Shown here: positions 63,474 through 64,000 of the stretch, piece by piece | Position numbering within the stretch: position 1 is the stretch's first letter | How the letters are laid out: every line of letters starts with the position of its first letter | Assembly (NCBI RefSeq): GCF_014203895.1 | Contig: NZ_JACHJY010000017.1 | Location: 54,975 to 118,974 of the forward strand | Direction of reading: 5' to 3' | Origin: Streptomyces nymphaeiformis | GTDB taxonomy: Bacteria; Actinomycetota; Actinomycetes; Streptomycetales; Streptomycetaceae | Length of the DNA: 64,000 nt | The notes under the pieces: model-generated | What the model saw: only the letters and a program-made list of their open reading frames with translations | What the model was told of the DNA's origin: nothing | The model's database searches: none | Translations under genes and position numbers: made by a program

Positions 63474-63748
63474 GACACGGAATACTAGGTGACCCAATCC
63501 AGGCCATAGCCTGCGCGTATGGGATGAGGGCGTCCAACGTTGATGTGTGAAAACAGAGTTGGAAACCCCACGACCGCACTCCAAGTGAAGACCGACGACC
63601 TGCTGAAGACGTCTCCTCACGACCGACTGTGCCGATCCGAAAGACTCGCTTCGCTCGGCTACACCCATACCGCACCGGCATAACCACCGGATCCGGGAGG
63701 TCGCGAGGGCACAACCAGTCCTGTCTCTCAGTGCTCCGCAACGTCACT
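63474..63748. other. Gene-free stretch
   Basis: No gene or element recognised. Confidence 0.4.
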
Positions 63749-63771
63749 ACGCCTCGACATCATCGAGGCGT
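63749..63771. repeat. Perfect 9-bp hairpin
   Basis: ACGCCTCGA and TCGAGGCGT pair around CATCA, about 55 bases before the small frame at 63826. It may be an operator or terminator. Confidence 0.4.
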
Positions 63772-63825
63772 GCGTCGTCGACGTGCGTGATGTACGTCGT
63801 CGCGGCCTCAGAGATGATCTCTGGC

Positions 63826-63960
63826 ATGACGAGCGGAGCGGTAGCGGGAGCAGGCTCGGGCGACGACGAAGTCGACGCCTGGCGCGCACGATTGGGTCTG
63901 GTGCAGGTTTGGGTGACAGGTTCGGTTACGCGGCCCGGAGGGCCGGTGTGGTGGTCATGA
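63826..63960 (+). pseudogene. Short gene start cut by an IS
   Basis: An ATG frame (MTSGAVAGAGSGDDEVDAWR) runs into the IS3-type element's end near 63905 and stops at 63960. The native remainder is missing; family unknown. Confidence 0.35.
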
Positions 63961-64000
63961 CGGTCTCGAATTCGACGGGGGTCAGCCGGCCGAGTGCGGC
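63917..64000 (-). CDS. IS3 family transposase, C-terminal end only
   Basis: The minus strand encodes LGRLTPVEFETVMTTTPALR before a stop, the usual end of IS3-type OrfB/integrase-core transposases (HSALGxLTPxEFE). The rest is outside the window. Confidence 0.6.

Noticed and set aside
1..64000. tRNA or rRNA genes
   Set aside because: I looked for tRNA-like GGTTCGAAT/CCA-type arms in gaps and at element boundaries, and found none I could support.

Overview
The window is high-GC actinobacterial DNA, almost certainly a Streptomyces chromosome. Supporting signs are the very strong G/C bias at third codon positions, mycothiol-linked enzymes, DUF2690 and SCO4225-type proteins, Ser/Thr kinase and DHA2 exporter genes, and frequent ATGA overlaps between operon genes. 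The density of broken insertion sequences and gene fragments suggests an accessory or arm region. I recognised no tRNA or rRNA gene.

Layout. 1-3454: end of a sugar ABC transporter operon (permease, GH36 alpha-galactosidase, LacI regulator), translationally coupled. 3.5-9.2 kb: a large secreted subtilisin-like protease with a C-terminal Asp-box propeller, divergent from an HTH regulator. 9.2-16.9 kb: a graveyard holding a tyrosine recombinase relic, a decayed DNA cytosine methyltransferase, an acyl-CoA dehydrogenase tail, repeated aldehyde dehydrogenase tails, a broken IS630 transposase, a second truncated integrase and an IS5-type transposase. An intact Ser/Thr kinase and a SnoaL-like gene sit among them. 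16.9-28.9 kb: SMI1/KNR4-like, membrane and lipoprotein genes mixed with an intact IS701 element (19742-21122, CTAG target duplication), an IS5-type element carrying a passenger gene, and several dead IS5 copies. 25.6-29.5 kb: a mycothiol-dependent isomerase-type protein, a HIT protein, an SCO4225-type membrane protein, DUF4265 and SUKH-3-like proteins.

29.5-31.8 kb is a compact arsenic locus: an ArsI/CadI lyase-type gene divergent from arsR, an aquaporin-type arsenite channel and arsC. 33.1-35.2 kb encodes a DUF4157 (eCIS core) protein with a nuclease-like domain. 35.7-37.1 kb holds three tandem DUF2690 secreted protein genes, the middle one truncated. 38-48.7 kb holds DinB, MFS, ArsR-type, D-aminopeptidase (M55), VanX-like dipeptidase, a TetR/DHA2 exporter pair with two palindromic operators, and a DUF2238 membrane protein. 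49-53.8 kb has an IS110 relic, a monooxygenase, a NACHT-type membrane NTPase and a two-domain VOC protein. 54112-56461 is a complete ISL3 element with 22-bp ends, an 8-bp target duplication and a passenger gene. 56.7-63.5 kb carries a fused SCO4225-like membrane protein, a decayed CRISPR array, repeat proteins, a GNAT acetyltransferase and a MOSC protein. The window ends inside an IS3-type transposase.

The most unusual features are: (1) a decayed type I-E-like CRISPR array at 58147-58653, plus further repeat relics with near-correct spacing at about 47.6, 48.8, 60.6 and 62.6 kb, with no cas gene present; (2) two unrelated IS elements with the same design, a transposase convergent with a non-transposase passenger gene inside perfect 22-bp ends; (3) an orphan eCIS-core/nuclease protein; and (4) repeated aldehyde dehydrogenase 3' ends next to an integrase gene, which look like attachment-site scars.
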